Notes: a model not told the origin generated them from the letters alone. Counted from the stretch's first letter, positions 21,914 to 35,195 are shown. The stretch is DNA of 64,000 nucleotides from Corynespora cassiicola (GCA_022059125.1 JAEUWY010000012.1:1178001-1242000); one strand, 5' to 3'. Program-made: numbers and translations.

Positions 21914-24305
21914 CTAAGCTCCTTTAGCAGCCTTGATGAAAGTCTGTATCTTCTCTAAACTCTGTTGGCCACCTTCCTCTACTCCGCTACTGACATCGAC
22001 GGCCTTGACGCGATCCCTATATTCGCCAAGTCCTTGGAGCGCAGTCTGAACATTGTCAGGATTGAGGCCCCCGGCAAATATGATCTTGACACCATCATCT
22101 TTCGCCAAAACATCTTTGACCTCGGAAAGGTCAAGTTGCTGGCCAGACCCGCCAGACCCAGCATCCAAAAGCGGAAGAGCATGATATCCTCGTAAGCCAA
22201 TGCCATTCGCACTAGGATTGAATGCTCTGACAACAGGGACAGGGATGAGCTTGGCCCACTCAATTGGCTCCGAGCCGTGCAATTGCACAATGTCCAAGTT
22301 CAGCGAACGTTGCTGCTCGAGCACAAACTCTAGTGGTTGGTTTCGGAACACTCCGACAAGCAAGGCACGATCCGAATTCGAGGCCAGCTTCGCTGCGGCA
22401 TGTTCAAAGTAATCAGATGCCGAATCGGAATCTGCCGATGAAGTGCTGGTCGATTTTGGTTTCTTCGTCTTGTGGACGACCTCTGAGATGGCCAGCCCGG
22501 TCTCGTTCGACACTGTGCGTTTCAAACCGGGGGCGAGAATCATTCCGATCAAATCAGCACCTGCTTCAATTGCAGTTTTGGCGGCCTCTGGGCTCCGAGT
22601 ACCGCAAATCTTAACCAAAGGAATTGTTTGCTTTGGTGACGACTGTAAGGGAGCAGCGTCAGCATCAAATGTTACAATCACGAACACAAGCATTCATAGT
22701 CGTCTCAAAAACGAGTTCAGAAATCTCTATACATACCGTGGATGATGTTGAGCCTCCCAAAAGGTCAGAGATGAACTGAGCCGTGTCGGACGCCCGCATA
22801 AGAGCTTCTCCCACTAGCACGGCGCCAACGTTGTTTTTGGTGTAAGGCTCGACATCCTTGGGGCCAGCAATGCCACTAAGAGCGCAAACAATAGTCTCCT
22901 TGGGTACCATATCCATGAGACGGCTGGTGGTGTCTAAGTCAACCTCGAAGTTGACAAGGTTCCGGTTGTTGACACCGATGACCTTGGAGCCCAGGTTTAC
23001 GGCGATTTCCATCTCTTCAACGTTGTTGACTTCCACCAAGGGCTCCATTCCGAGAGACTGGGAGTAGAGAAACAGGCGTTTCAGGAGTGCCTGGTCCAAC
23101 ATCTTTACGATCAGCAGCACGGTATCAGCACCAGCAAGCCTTGCCTCCAAGATCTGGTACTCGTCAAAGACAAACTCCTTGCGCAAGACGGCCGGACGGT
23201 TTGGCATTCCTTCCAGACTTTGTCGGACAGCGCGCAAGTCGTCAATGCTGCCCTTGAACCATTCTGGCTCAGTCAGGACGGAGATAGTGCTGGCACCGGC
23301 CTTGGCATATTTCCGTGCTTGGGCAGGAGCACAAGTGGAAAGGGAGATTATACCCTTGGATGGGGAGGCTCGCTTGATCTCTGCCATGAGGGAAAGGCGG
23401 TAGGGAGACTGCCTTAGCCTCTCGGGAAAGTTTATCTGTGGGGGCGCCAGGTTGAGGTCATAGGAGGCCTGCAGGTCACTGGGACGTTGAGAAGGAATCT
23501 TCTTTTGCTCCGCAACAGAAGCCTTGCGGTGCGCATAGATCTTTTCTAGGATCGATGTTTGCTTGTCCTTTGCCTGTGCCTTGGCGGCTCCCACTGCTTG
23601 CGTATGGCTTTCTTTAGAGAGCTTCTCATTCTCCGCCCAGGTTCCCCCCTGGAGACGGAGGAAGTTTCGAAGCATCACTCGACCGTCTTCAGTCAGAATG
23701 CTCTCGGGGTGGAATTGCACACCCTCCATGGTGTATTCTTTGTGGCGCACGCCCATTATGACACCTTTACCGCCATCCGGACCCGAAGCAATCCAGGACG
23801 TGACCTCTAGACACTCAGGCAGAGTAGGGTGGGTACCTGCCAAAGAATGATAGCGTGTGACTGGAACATCCTGGGGCACTCCAGCATATACGCCTTTTCC
23901 GTCGTGGCGGAGGGGCGACGTCTTGCCATGGAGAACCTCGCCCGTCACGTCGACATTGCCGCCGAAGCTGTAGTATATGCACTGTTCGCCCATGCAGACA
24001 CCAAGAACGGGGATCTTTCCGGCAAAATGCTGGATGGCTGCATTGCTGATGCCAGCATCTTTGGCAGGGTGTCCGGGGCCGGGACTGATGACGAGCTGGG
24101 TGGGCTTCTTAGCAATCAGCTCGTCGAGGGTGATTTCGTCGTTGCGGAAGACGGTGACGGTGGCACCCTCGAAGACGAGATACTGGTAGACATTCCAGGT
24201 GAAGGAGTCGTAGTTGTCTATGAGGATGAGGTTGGAGGCAGTGGGCACCGGCGGCGAGGGGTCGGGGTGGTGGGGTGAGTGGTCGATGAGTCCTAGCGAC
24301 GGCAT
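21914..24305 (-). CDS. TRP1: Trifunctional tryptophan enzyme (GATase-IGPS-PRAI)
   Basis: Two exons, 24305-22737 and 22642-21914, about 765 aa, matching the usual trpC length. Order: glutamine amidotransferase (about residues 20-230, [14 protein letters not shown], nucleophile motif GVCMGEQ, catalytic VQFHPES), indole-3-glycerol-phosphate synthase (about 265-520, [26 protein letters not shown]) and phosphoribosylanthranilate isomerase (about 530-765, [33 protein letters not shown]). It supplies the glutamine amidotransferase subunit of anthranilate synthase and two later steps of tryptophan synthesis in the cytosol. I chose the ATG at 24305 because [14 protein letters not shown] aligns with known trpC starts and has A at -3. 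An in-frame ATG at 24410 would add a 35-residue hydrophobic extension. The intron falls exactly between IGPS and PRAI. The nucleophile motif has Glu before the conserved Gln (CMGEQ) where relatives often have CMGQQ. Confidence 0.95.
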
Positions 24306-24666
24306 TGTGCGGACAAGGCGGAAAACGATGAGGGAGAGGAGGGTGAGGGCGAAGAAGAGGAGCAATCGCGGCCGCCAGGTGTCGTTGCGGCGGCGTGACT
24401 CACGGTTCATATACTCACGGGCGCACGCTGCAGGCCCGCCGGAGGTTCCCCGCCGCGCTCATAAAAATGTCGGACGCGGTCGGTCAGGAAGCGCACGGGC
24501 CGCATGGAAATGGATCGCGCTCAGAAAGCTTGAGCTCGGCCGCGCGACTGTCCAGGAACCTTCAGACATACACACATCCCGCCCTCCCCCACCGCCCTTG
24601 TCCGCCTCACGTCGCTGCATGGCCCTTGGGTAGACACGCCTCTGCCCAGCGCACCGCAGCGCCATC
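24306..24666. promoter_or_regulatory. Shared divergent promoter TRP1 / NUP192
   Basis: 361 bp separates the two start codons, so both promoters must overlap here. It is GC-rich, with a C-rich stretch (cccgccctcccccaccgccc) just before NUP192. No TATA box is obvious. Confidence 0.55.
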
Positions 24667-27600
24667 ATGGCCCCCGTCCAGCCCTCTCCGCTGGACCTCG
24701 ACCTCGCCAAATGCTTCAAAGGCGAGCAGCAGCTCATGTATGCCTGCCCATACCCTCTCATCCACGGCGCAATTAGACACTGACATCTGCAGTTCGTGGG
24801 ACACGGCCTATAGCGCCCTATGCGACCCAGAAACCGCCTCGAAAAGCGCGCCGCTGCGCAACTTCCTGCAAGCCGAAGAGAATGTCGAAATACTCAGCCG
24901 CCCGTGGAAACCTTTCGCAGGCCCGTCGGCGCAGGAAAAGTCGAAATTTGAGTCCAAGACCGCGCCCGTTAGCATCACGCCCGCCAAGACAGCCCATTAT
25001 GATTTAGAGGAAATCAAGCAGGACAGCTTGTGGCTGTCGAAAGAGGCGAACATATCAGAGTACGCTGCGCTGCGCTTGGTGATACAGGAATGGCAGAGCA
25101 GGCCGACCGTCCAACTCTTGAGCGGCCTCACTGAGGAGGAGGCGCTGAGCGTACAGGAAGCCGCAGGCCTATCCAATTTGGGATCGTCTACCTTCGTCCC
25201 CAACACTTCCATCGTGGGCGTGGCCTCGACTCTGGGCCTACAGTCCGACAAACAGTTTGACTCAGAGAACCAGCGAAAGTTCCGCATTCTCGACATTTAC
25301 CACTCCACCCGCATCGCCATTCTCCACGTCAGCCAGCTCCTGGTATCCTGGGGATCAGCGAAGAGCTTCAGAGAACTGCCATCTTTTGGGCGCAGCTACC
25401 GCGTGTGCGAGGATTGGCTCGAATTGTTGGGACAGGCAATTGCAAACAATCAGAATCAGTCTAGCAACCAGGGCTTGGACCAGAGTATCCATGCAATCCG
25501 GGCCAAGATTGAGGCTCTGAATACCGGCTTCCCATATCAAGTCCCGGAGGCCATATACGAGGTTGCAGACGAGAATTGGACTACTGCTCAAACAGCAGAA
25601 CTGGTTCACCTCTTACATATTGCAATTGTGCACACCGACTTGATTGCCAACGGTTTCGTTCGAGCTCCTACGATTGCACTGTGGTTTGAGACTATCTCTG
25701 AGGTCGGCTTCTTTGTGCAATTCCCTACGGTAAGATCTCTTCCGCCCTACTTTAGCACCTGCTGACTCTGGTTACCCGTAGAAATCGTCAAAGCAGGAGC
25801 CTCTTGTGCTATCAGTGCAGCTCCTGACTTCCCTCTTGTCCCTAGCGATACTGAAGATAGATATCGTCTTCAACGATATACAATCTGGAGCATATGAAAA
25901 CTGGGATCCCTCAACGTACATTTTGGACTCCGCTCTCCTCGAGAACCTCACCGCCACCTTTGGAAATGTCAAGTTTCACGGTCCCAGCCCCGCGACGCCA
26001 TCTGCTTTCGCTTGGGCAATTATCACCTGGAGGATCATCGCTCAGACCAACGCTCTCCAAGACGAACGTGAGCGTGCACTTGAATTCGATCAATCTTCTG
26101 GTTCTGCTCCATCCCAGACCTCGGCTCTTGAGAATGCGGCAGCAGCAATCAACAAGTTGCAAGAGTCGGATCTCTTTGACAGGAAACCGCCGTACCAAGA
26201 CATTGCAGAGGTGTGTTCAGGCTTCAATGTACTTGATATGGTCACCAAATTCTCGAACCTCGGCATGCGGGCCTTTGGGACTCCTGTCGATCGAATCTCG
26301 AGGGACCGGTTCAGGCTCCTGTATCTCCACTTGATTCGAGCTGCACTTGGAAGCAATGTGGTCATGTACAGCCCAGAGCTCATCATTTGCGCTCATGCTA
26401 TCATGACTGGTGACAGAACATTCCGAAGCTGGACCGAAGAGGACGCGTCTCGCCATGCCGACCCCATCGTTGCGTTCTTCTTGGCCGATGATATACTTCG
26501 CGAACAGCTCTTGGACGAGGCGCGCTGGCGTTATCCGTATGAAACGACTCCATTCCTGAAATTCTCCAGTGCCTTGACTAGGGGCGAGAAAACCACAGAA
26601 GAGGGTGTCCCGACAGTGGTCCAAGATCTGATAAAAATGAACACGCTGATGCAGCGCCTTCCTGAAGGATTCAAAGACTATTATCTGATCCGGGAAGAGG
26701 AAAATGCAAACTATGTGGCGCTTTCTGTGGATTTGCCGCAATTCATAAGGGGCCGCAACGCAGATTTCGCCGGCTCCCAAAGGCTTTTGGCATCGGGACC
26801 GAGCTCCCACTTTAGCGAATCGGACGAATCCATGGTGATCCCAGCCGCCACAGAAGGCAACATTGTCGATGACAGCTCAATGCCTTATGTTGCCATTTGG
26901 AATTACCACCATTCTGCCCTCGAGTATCTCGTCCAGTTGCTTTCAACATATACCGTCGGAAGTATCAAAGTCGAAACTGCCAACCAAGAACCAGCCCCCC
27001 AAGAGACTGTTATAGAGATAATTGGTTTCTTTGCCGACCTTGTTCACTCATCATTACAGACTTCACGGGCACAGGGCGATGGGAATATTTGCTCCCCTGA
27101 GTTGTTGAGTGCCTTGAATATCGGTGTGGATGGCAATCAAGATACAGTCAATATCATCCTCTCCATTTTCGAGGAAGAGCTCCTTCGGCTGTGCCAGGAG
27201 CCGAGCAATGAAGGCTCCTTGGAGTTGGTTGTCAGTTGCACCCAGTTCCTCGAGGCTTTGATCGTCATAGCTCCTAATCGGGTTTGGCCATGGCTAGCTA
27301 GGAGCCGGCTGCTCGAGAATGACGGCAACGGAGGAAGTTTGGCGACAATCTTGGTCGGCACCGAATTGGTACTCGGACGCTATGACTTCCTCATTGGCTG
27401 CATTCGGATTTACAAAGCGCTCGTTAATGACGCTGTCGAGCGATCTATCGCCCGTCAGAGCTCTAGTCGAGCGCTGACTCGGTTTAATGCTGCTACAATC
27501 TCTGACAGTGGTGCTTCTGACAAGATCATGGGTACCCTTCTGCTTACCTTTGGGCGCACACTTGCAAGCATCTACGAAAGCTCATTGAGCTGGAAGTACA

Positions 27601-30386
27601 ATCGGGTGGAGGACAGACTTGAGATCAACATTGGCATCTGCGAAGTTTTCAAGACCATCCTGGAGTTTGCTTACGGCGTTGACGACGCACCGAAGCTTTC
27701 ATCCAAGCTCACAAGACTCATTGCGCCAATCGCCGAATACATCACAGAACTTTACCTGACCAAGTCGGTGAATGACTTACCAACCAACCCCATACTTGCC
27801 TCGCTACTTACTGGCGCAAACTTGGATAAGCAGTCACTGCTGACAAGCTCAGCCGTATTGTGGAAGCAGCAGACACGGGCAACCCTTCTCTTCTCCGACA
27901 TACTCGTCCGAGTCGCCAACCTGCTTAAGAAACCCTGGACTCACTTCGAACAACAACTTTTCAAAGCGACTCCTCTGTTATCGCGCCTGTATGCCACGAG
28001 CGATGTGTGGAAGTCCCCAGTGGTTCTCCTGTTGGAGACACTGGTCCGCGGCGCAGTCCGCGTCATGGATGATGAAGAGACTGGTTCAGAATCAACCGCA
28101 AAGAAAGAGAACCAGGAACCTCCATCACTCCTCGGTCATCTCGGATCACGAACTGCAAAGAACTTCCTAAGTGTCCTTTCTCAGCTTGACGAGCCTTTGA
28201 GGGTGGTAGATATCCAAACCAACGTCTGGAGCCTCTTATCTGCTGTAGTCACATGCAAGCAGCAGTGGTTCTCGTTGTACCTCCTCACTGGAAATACTCC
28301 ACGAGAAACCGTGCGGGCGAAAGCAGACGCTGCGTCTAACTCCGGGCGCAACAAAGCTCTACTGTCTCGCGCCCTTGATTCCCTCTCACACCTGGATCTG
28401 GAGGCCGAGAACAGGCCCTGGCCTTTGTATATCGCCATGCTCGAATTTGTCGCCTCCGCTCAAAACAACTGGTCCTGGGCCATGGGTGATTTACAGCAGC
28501 ACAAGGATTTTATCAAATCATTACTCGAATTTCTCAAGTGGATGGCAAGGCACCCGAGGGTACCTAAAGGAGAGAAAGTCATAATCGCTCGATCCCATCA
28601 AAACAAGTTTGCGTCGCTGGCTTGTGAGGTGATTGCCATGCACCTTCATGCTTCACGGCAGAGGGGAGATGTAACCCCGTTGAAGGACGTTGTACCAAGC
28701 CTGGCTTACCTAGAGGACAGCGCCCTGGATATTCCTTCCTACAATGTCTCGTTACACACAAATCTCAAGCAAAACCTGGAGAAGAAGTTTGCAGGCGTCA
28801 CCTTGGCTAATTTCAAACGCACGACACTCTACCCCGAGACCTTCGGGGAGAGTTTCTTTTACGATGTTAGCCTTGCCGATAAGGTCCTCCGCTTCGACGC
28901 AAGTTGGAAGAACAGCAACCAAGGGTTTTCGGCGGAAATAAAGCGAGCCAATACCAACCTGGGACTTGTTGAATCTCAGGTTCAGCTCCTTCACAGCTGG
29001 AAATTGCTGGCTTTGGAATTGAGCTTTGTTGTCGCCAAAGACGATCGGTTGGCCAAGATTCTGATCAAGGTGGTGAGGGACTGCATGAGAGCGAACGCAA
29101 AGTCAATGCTCCCTGAAGCCCTATTTGGCCAGCTCATGATTTTGAGAGCTGATTTGGCTTTCGCTTTGCTGAAGAAATTGGCGGAAGCCAAGGTCAAAGC
29201 ACCAGAAGCACGTGCACTCCTCGCGTCCGTCTGGGACGCCATTCGCGAATGCACATCAGAGTTTGATACTGTGTACTCTAGCGAGTCGGTCAACTACTAC
29301 CGTTCTCTCTTGAGGATCCTGTATCTCTCGCTGCAGTTCCATCTCCTGACAGACTCAGATAGCGACGAAGAGGCAAGCCTTCGCTCGAGTTTCCGGGGGG
29401 CTATGCCACCAAAGGACATTGAAAAGAAATATGTGGAGCCCATCTCCAGTCTACTGTTGGAGATACTATCAAAGACCGTTGCCGATGGCTTCCGCAGTTT
29501 AGCCACCCAGCTTCACTCAGACCCCGCTACTGTATACCCTTCGGATTTCGCGCTCTTGACCGCAATATTCCAGCAAATCATTAACATCCCAGAAATGGCA
29601 AAATGGCAAGGACAAGCCACCCTTCTCTTCACCAACAGCAATACGATCCGTTACGCCACTTCGCTGTTCTCGTGGTCGGACCGCCTCGCCATCTCGCACA
29701 ATGGCATCGACGATCCAGTCTACGGCGAGCTCAGCCTACTCTTCATCCTCAGCCTTTCGACCATGCAGCCCCTCGCCGAAGCCATGGCTGTCGAAGGCAT
29801 CCTCAGCCAACTCAACACGGCCAATCTAATGAAGTACTACCGCAAACCCGGCGGCATGGGCCCCCTCGACGCCCCCCACCGCCTCTTCTCCATCTGGACA
29901 AAGGGAATCCTACCCCTCTGCCTAAATCTCCTCCTCCACGTCCAGCACCCCGTCGCCCCGGAGGTCGCCTCCTTCCTTAACCAATACCCCGAGCAACTCT
30001 CCCGCGCCTCCAACGCGCTCAACTCGCGCATCGCCCCCAAAATCACTCTCTCCCTCGCGTCAGAGGTCCACAGCCTCGCCCTGCTGTCCAGCATCCTGGA
30101 CGACATGCGCGAAAAGGGCCCTAGGCTCGGCATCCAGGCCACGGATATCGAGCCCCTCGAGTGGGACAAGGAGAATGTGAAGGAGGATATTGACGGTTGG
30201 ATGGCGCGCAAGGGCTCGCTCAGGGAGCGCGTCGTCGTTCTCGATGAGCGAGAGGCGGAGTTGTATGCGCGCAGGGCGGGCGCGGATGCCGACGGGAATG
30301 AGCTTGAGGAGCGCGTGATTGTCGAGTTGGAGGCGGCGGGGGCTATCTTGAAGAGCGCGAAGGCGGAGGGATCGGTCAGTGGGTAA
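24667..30386 (+). CDS. NUP192: Nuclear pore inner-ring scaffold nucleoporin Nup192 (NUP205 family)
   Basis: Three exons: 24667-24737, 24793-25729 and 25782-30386, about 1870 aa. This is near the size of Chaetomium Nup192 (about 1750 aa). The protein is an alpha-helical solenoid with no catalytic motif, as expected for a pore scaffold. The stretches LSKEANISEYAALRLVIQEW, the long block RYPYETTPFLKFSSALT and VWPWLARSRLL are the kind of conserved helices that mark the family in fungi. It binds Nup93/Nic96 and Nup53 in the inner ring. The first exon is only 71 bases and the two introns are 55 and 52 bp. The reading frame is intact over 5.6 kb, a useful contrast with the decayed gene at 47750-51844. 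Confidence 0.9.
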
Positions 30387-31290
30387 AGTGGGTTGGGTTG
30401 GTATGGGAAGTGTGTGGGAAGTTTTTTTTTTCTTTCTGAGAGATTTTATAGGCTTCTTCTTCTCCCTTGTTCGTTTTTCTTTACAACTGTAGGCATGCAT
30501 CTAAAAGCGTGGGAGTTTGGAAATTTGTTCTCGATTCCGTGGAGCTATCTTAGGGACTTTGATGATGGATGGGGCTGTGTGTGCTGGGTTTTCTGCCGGG
30601 GACGGAGGTGCGTGCTGCGTGCCGGGATGATTGCGTCTTGGGTGGGATAGCTAGCTACATGGTCTGTGTATGTCTAATCGGGCTTGTTTTGTTTATGACT
30701 GTTTTTTTATCGACTGAAAGTGGGCCACCGTGTTGTTTTGTGGCCGCCGTCACGCTGGTTGTGAGTGTTTCACATCAATCACATCACCACAGCGGTACAG
30801 TCACGGGATCAAGTTCGCGCAAAGATTTTGCTCCTTTCCGTAAAGGTGGTAGTTAAGACCTAGCATTTGTCCACAGAGTCCATCCCGTTCCATCAAAGTG
30901 AGAAGACTCTCCCCCATCTTGAACAATCCGACTAATCTAAACCTGCCGTTCCGCTATTGACATGGCCTGAGCGCCACTGATAGTGATGCCAAAAGGAAAG
31001 AACCATCGTGACGCATTATTGTTATCATCAATCCTGATAATGATGGCTTCTGAAAGCTGACTGAGGGATGTTTATGCAATGTAGAGTATTGTCATAAACA
31101 AAATCGTGAGGAATATCCAGAAGGAAGGAGTTAGTGTAGGAAAAAGGGAAATGCCGGCATCGAGTCGTGCAGTCATTAAGAAGTTCCAGGTTCTGCCATG
31201 TCTTTAAAGGGTCGACTCACGGCTGCTGGCGTTCCGGTCAACCACTACAAGTCGACTTGGCAACAATGCAGGAGATAGTGGAAGGAATGC
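30387..31290. other. Convergent intergenic region
   Basis: About 900 bp between NUP192 (+) and the CAP gene (-). A T-rich start (30420-30435) suits the NUP192 3' UTR. Open frames here have no motif support. Confidence 0.5.
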
Positions 31291-32018
31291 CTAGAAAGCT
31301 GCGCGGGCGACAACGTGCTCGCCTTTGGTAGGATCAGGACAGATGGGCGGCCAGACGTTCTCCTTGAATTGCCCCTCATTGACATAGTTGCCAGGTGACT
31401 GGTAGACTATGCATAGTCAGCGACACAGCCAGTTCATGAGTGATATGGTAAACGCTTACCGCAGAACATGCGAGTAGGCCAGGGGTTTGGCTTCCCATTA
31501 ATCTGGTTGTCACAAAGGGCCATGGCACACCCGACACGTGATGTGCTACGCCAGACCACTTGAGAGAAGTGGCCCCAAGCACCATCATAGTGCGGGTCGC
31601 TGTACGGGTACTTTGCTTCCTCCTCATGCCAGCCATGGATAATCTCCCGCGCCCTGTCTAGCCATTCTTGCATACTCGCGGGGTGTGACGAGACAGCTGA
31701 TAAGTTACTGCCGCCACGTTTCTGAATGCACATGAGTATTGGTATAGGCAAATTCGAGGGTGTTCGTCTTACATGCTCTGCCTTTGCTCCACAGACCATG
31801 GCATCTTCCAAAGCTTGCTGGGCAAGCCTGTGGTCCCACGTGAGGTCCTGGGCGCAGTGGATGCGACGCCAGTACCAGTGTGCGTCCATGGCCACGCTGA
31901 TGAAATCTTTATCGTTTATGGTGGGAGGATTTGCATGGTCGGCGCGCGTGACGAGGTCGGCCGGGGCCGCGGCGGCGAGGTGGAGGATGGCGAGGGCCAA
32001 GATGGTGAAGAGCTTCAT
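31291..32018 (-). CDS. Secreted CAP/SCP-domain (PR-1-like) protein
   Basis: Three exons: 32018-31773, 31721-31460 and 31406-31291, about 207 aa. The last acceptor was placed at 31407 because it gives SPGNYVNEGQFKENV; a later AG would lead to an early stop. Residues 1-18 form a signal peptide (LFTILALAILHLAAAAPA). CAP signatures follow: WDHRLAQQALEDA, YDGAWGHFSQVVWRSTSRVGC with the His and Trp of the cavity, and the GNYV motif after FC. Fungal members (Pry/PR-1) bind sterols or fatty acids outside the cell. Cysteines are several, fitting a secreted disulphide-bonded fold. A single-domain protein with no Ser-rich linker is visible. Confidence 0.88.
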
Positions 32019-33432
32019 TTGGGCAGAATTTTTGAGGGTAGCCTGCTACTAGTAGGTATGGATGGGGCAGGCAGTAGGTGTGGCGGCGATGCAGTGGGTG
32101 CAGTTGACCAGCAGTGTAGTGCACGGATATTGAGGCAAAGGGGTAGGGAACGACAGGTCGAAGCAAATGAATGGAAGGGTCTTCTGCAAGGAACAAGAGA
32201 GAAGCAAAGTGGCGGGCGATGGTGAGGTGTTTATGTAGTCCTGAGGTCGTTTGCACGAGAGGCTCGGACTTGGTAGCGGTAAATGTCTAGCGTGGCAGGA
32301 ACGAGGCGCGCCTACCTCATCTGTCAAGCTTCACACCCGCCATTGTACATGACAGCCGTCGCCGGTGGCAAGCGCGGACTGAATGGAGTGGCGAGGAAGG
32401 AGCAATGAGTGAAATGAAACACGTGCCAAGTCCACATAGAGCCCCAAACTGCCAGCATCGTGAAGTCGGAAATGAGAGTTATAGATGAAAGAGGCCACAG
32501 ACCTTCTGTGCTCTGGAGCTGTATCAGCGCCCACCCAAAGTACCAATAGCGTTGCACCCTCAGTGGCGTGCACGTAGAAGCCCCTACACTGTGTGACTGT
32601 GCATGGGCCAATGTGGTTCAGCACATACCACTCCATGGTATCAGAGCTTGTAAACGGGTGTCTCCCTCGGACCGCTACACATGTTGTTTGTTGGGAAATC
32701 TCCCAGACCGGGCACGGCTCCATGGAAATCGGAAACCCTCAGGTGTGCAAGTAGAAAGAGACCAATTTCCTAGTGACACGGAAATTTTGAAAAGTATTGA
32801 CAAATGAAATCTATGACTGTATCCGCACGGATACAGTCCATGATGATTGAAGAGAAAAGGAGAGCGGCAAGAAATGTCAGAGTATGGACATTCAGAAACT
32901 GGCATCGTACCTGTGCGATGCCAGACTTGTTGCTCACATGCTGAGCCCACGTGCGGCCGCAAGGCTTTGCGAGGTTACCTTGGCTTCCTGGCACCCCCAC
33001 AAATGTTACTCGAGCTCTGATCCTCTCTTCTTGTCTACATGGCCTGCTCATGAGAACCTTGATTACAATTCCCGTTGCTCTTAACCATCTATCCAAACAA
33101 GTAAACCGTATCCGCCCAACCCCTTAATCGAGCATGCACCCCGCCACTCCATAGCCCTAGTGACACTGCTTGTCACAGTGTATAACTACCTAGGTATTAT
33201 ACGTACTCCGCCTACCAGCCCCGTGACGCGCCCAAACCCGGACCGATCCGTGCACAAGGTATACATGGCAGGATCGCCCGAGGCCTTGACGTACATCTCG
33301 CCCTGCTGCTGACTTTCTGATCCGACTGCCCGGATACTCTTGCCGCAAACGATGGGAATACGAGCACACGGAAAAGAGGCCCGACGGCTCCGTGATGATA
33401 ATAGCCCCCTTCTGACTCTGGATTTCCAACAT
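32019..33432. other. Intergenic region upstream of the CAP gene
   Basis: 1.4 kb between the CAP gene start and the SSN3 stop. No gene is supported. A perfect inverted repeat lies at 32815-32838. Confidence 0.5.
32815..32838. promoter_or_regulatory. Perfect 11-bp inverted repeat (CCG-N2-CGG core)
   Basis: Arms gactgtatccg and cggatacagtc are separated by two bases. The core CCG-ca-CGG resembles everted half-sites of Zn2Cys6 factors. It lies 797 bp upstream of the CAP start and about 600 bp past the SSN3 stop, so it may serve either or neither. The function is not shown. Confidence 0.5.
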
Positions 33433-35195
33433 TCATCCCTCCTTGAGCCGCTTCGCTGGTCGCCCAAGTATCGAGTCGTCCGGAAGGCCGCTCCTCTTTG
33501 TGCCAGGCAAACTAGACGTCCGGATGTCGTTGTCCTCCTGGCTGACCCTGCGGACGGGATATTTGATCTTCGAGTCCTCGAAGCAACTGTCGGACGGCTT
33601 GCCATGGACACTAAAGTACGGGTGCTGCAGAGCCTTTTCTGCAGTCAGTCGCTTCTGTGGGTCATACTCGAGGAGCTGCTGGAGTAATTGGAACCCTTCG
33701 GGCCCAGGGCTGTCGGGTGACGATCCGTGGGGATATTGGTTGTTGGCCAAGCAGTTCTTGTACCACGTCTCCAGTCCCTGGGGCCGATGAAATCGTGCAT
33801 TGCCGGCAGCCAACGACGTGAGTTGGTTGTACTCGGGCATGGCAGTCAACAGGGGCCAGCGGTCCTTGTTGGGCATGCCCATGATCTCGATAATCTTCTG
33901 CATTTGATTGCGCTGGAACGGTACCGTCTTCTTGCTGTCCATCTTTGCCTCTTCTCCCTTAAATATGGGCCGCAGGGAGAGTAGCTCGGCGAAGATGCAG
34001 CCCACTGCCCACAAGTCAACCGCCGGCGTGTAATGGCGGCTGCCCAACAAGAGCTCTGGTGCTCGGTACCAGATTGTGACGACGACCTTGTCGCCCGTGA
34101 ACAGCGAGTGGAGGGGTTTGTAGAAGAGCCGAGCCAGACCGAGATCGCCAATCTTCACCTTGCCAGCGCTAGTAACCATGATGTTAGCAGGTTTGAGGTC
34201 GCGATGCATGACCCAATTCCGGTGGAGGTAGACGAGGCCCTGCAGGAGCTGATGCAGTATCGACTTGATGGTCCGAGCGGGTATGGCCTGGCGCTGGGGT
34301 TGGTTGTGATGGTGGATGATTTGAAGCAGGTCGTGTTCGGCGTACTCAAATACAATGAAGATGCACTTTTCCTCTAGGATGATCTCTACCGTGTGCACCA
34401 CGTTGGGGTGGGCGAGTTCGGTGCACAGGGCCATTTCTCGAATGGCCGACTGTGAGATGCCCGAGTATTGGAGTTCGCCCTCCTTGTCTGGCTTGAACCT
34501 GCACGAAGGCGCATCAGCTTAGGTGGCGGGAACATGAATCAGGGGACGGTACTTTTTGATGGCGAACTCTCCCACACGGCCATTCTTGCCTTCGGCCTTG
34601 TAGACGCGGCCATAGGTTCCACTGCTGATGAAGCCGACAATCCTGTAGCGCTCGTTGACTCGCTTCTTGGTATTGTAGCCGGTAAACATGGCCTGAGTAG
34701 AATCCGCCGGGTCTGCGGGAACAAAGGTTCAGCGATGGGCTCGCGGCACGGCTCAACAGGGAAGGAAAGTGCAAGACCAAAAAAAGAGAGGGCAGCAACG
34801 AAGAGAGACGGGTGCGGAGATGGATGGTAGTTGATGGGGTATGCAATCTAAGGCGCGGCACGTGGAGCAGCGATTAGGCGGAGGCGGTGGCCATGATGAT
34901 CAGATGAATAAGATGCGAGACAAAAAATAAAGCGAACCCCAGCGGCAAGACTGCGGTGGCACGCCAACTAAGGCTGGGGCATGCAGCGAGGGGACAGAAG
35001 GAGGACAGACAGGGAAAGTAAAGAGAACAAAATAGTGGACGGGGCACGACAGGGCCGGAAGAGGTTTGCAGAGGAATGAGACGGACCGTTGAAGGCTGCC
35101 ACGACGCTGTTCCGCAGGGCAGCAGAGGATCGGGCGGAGGCAGAGGACGAGGGTGGGCCTCCCGAGGATGGGGGATTAGTCGAAGGATGATTCAT
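33433..35195 (-). CDS. SSN3: Mediator cyclin-dependent kinase Ssn3/Cdk8
   Basis: Three exons: 35195-35087, 34712-34553 and 34498-33433, about 444 aa. The kinase domain is complete: GFISSGTYGRVYKA (glycine loop), AIKKF (Lys), SQSAIREMALCTEL (cyclin-binding helix in place of PSTAIRE), HRDLKPANIM (catalytic loop), GDLGLAR (DLG, as in Cdk8 rather than DFG) and WYRAPELLLG. The insertion EEAKMDSKKTVPFQRNQM after the APE region is also Cdk8-like. With cyclin C it forms the Mediator kinase module in the nucleus and mostly restrains transcription. The first intron (372 bp) has a non-consensus GTCCGT donor; phase and the protein join N-D-PADSTQ support it. The Ser-rich N-terminus is variable in the family. 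A C-terminal GRPAKRLKEG is basic. Confidence 0.92.

Noticed and set aside
34155..34377. Plus-strand and other-frame ORFs within SSN3
   Set aside because: Shadows of the conserved kinase frame.
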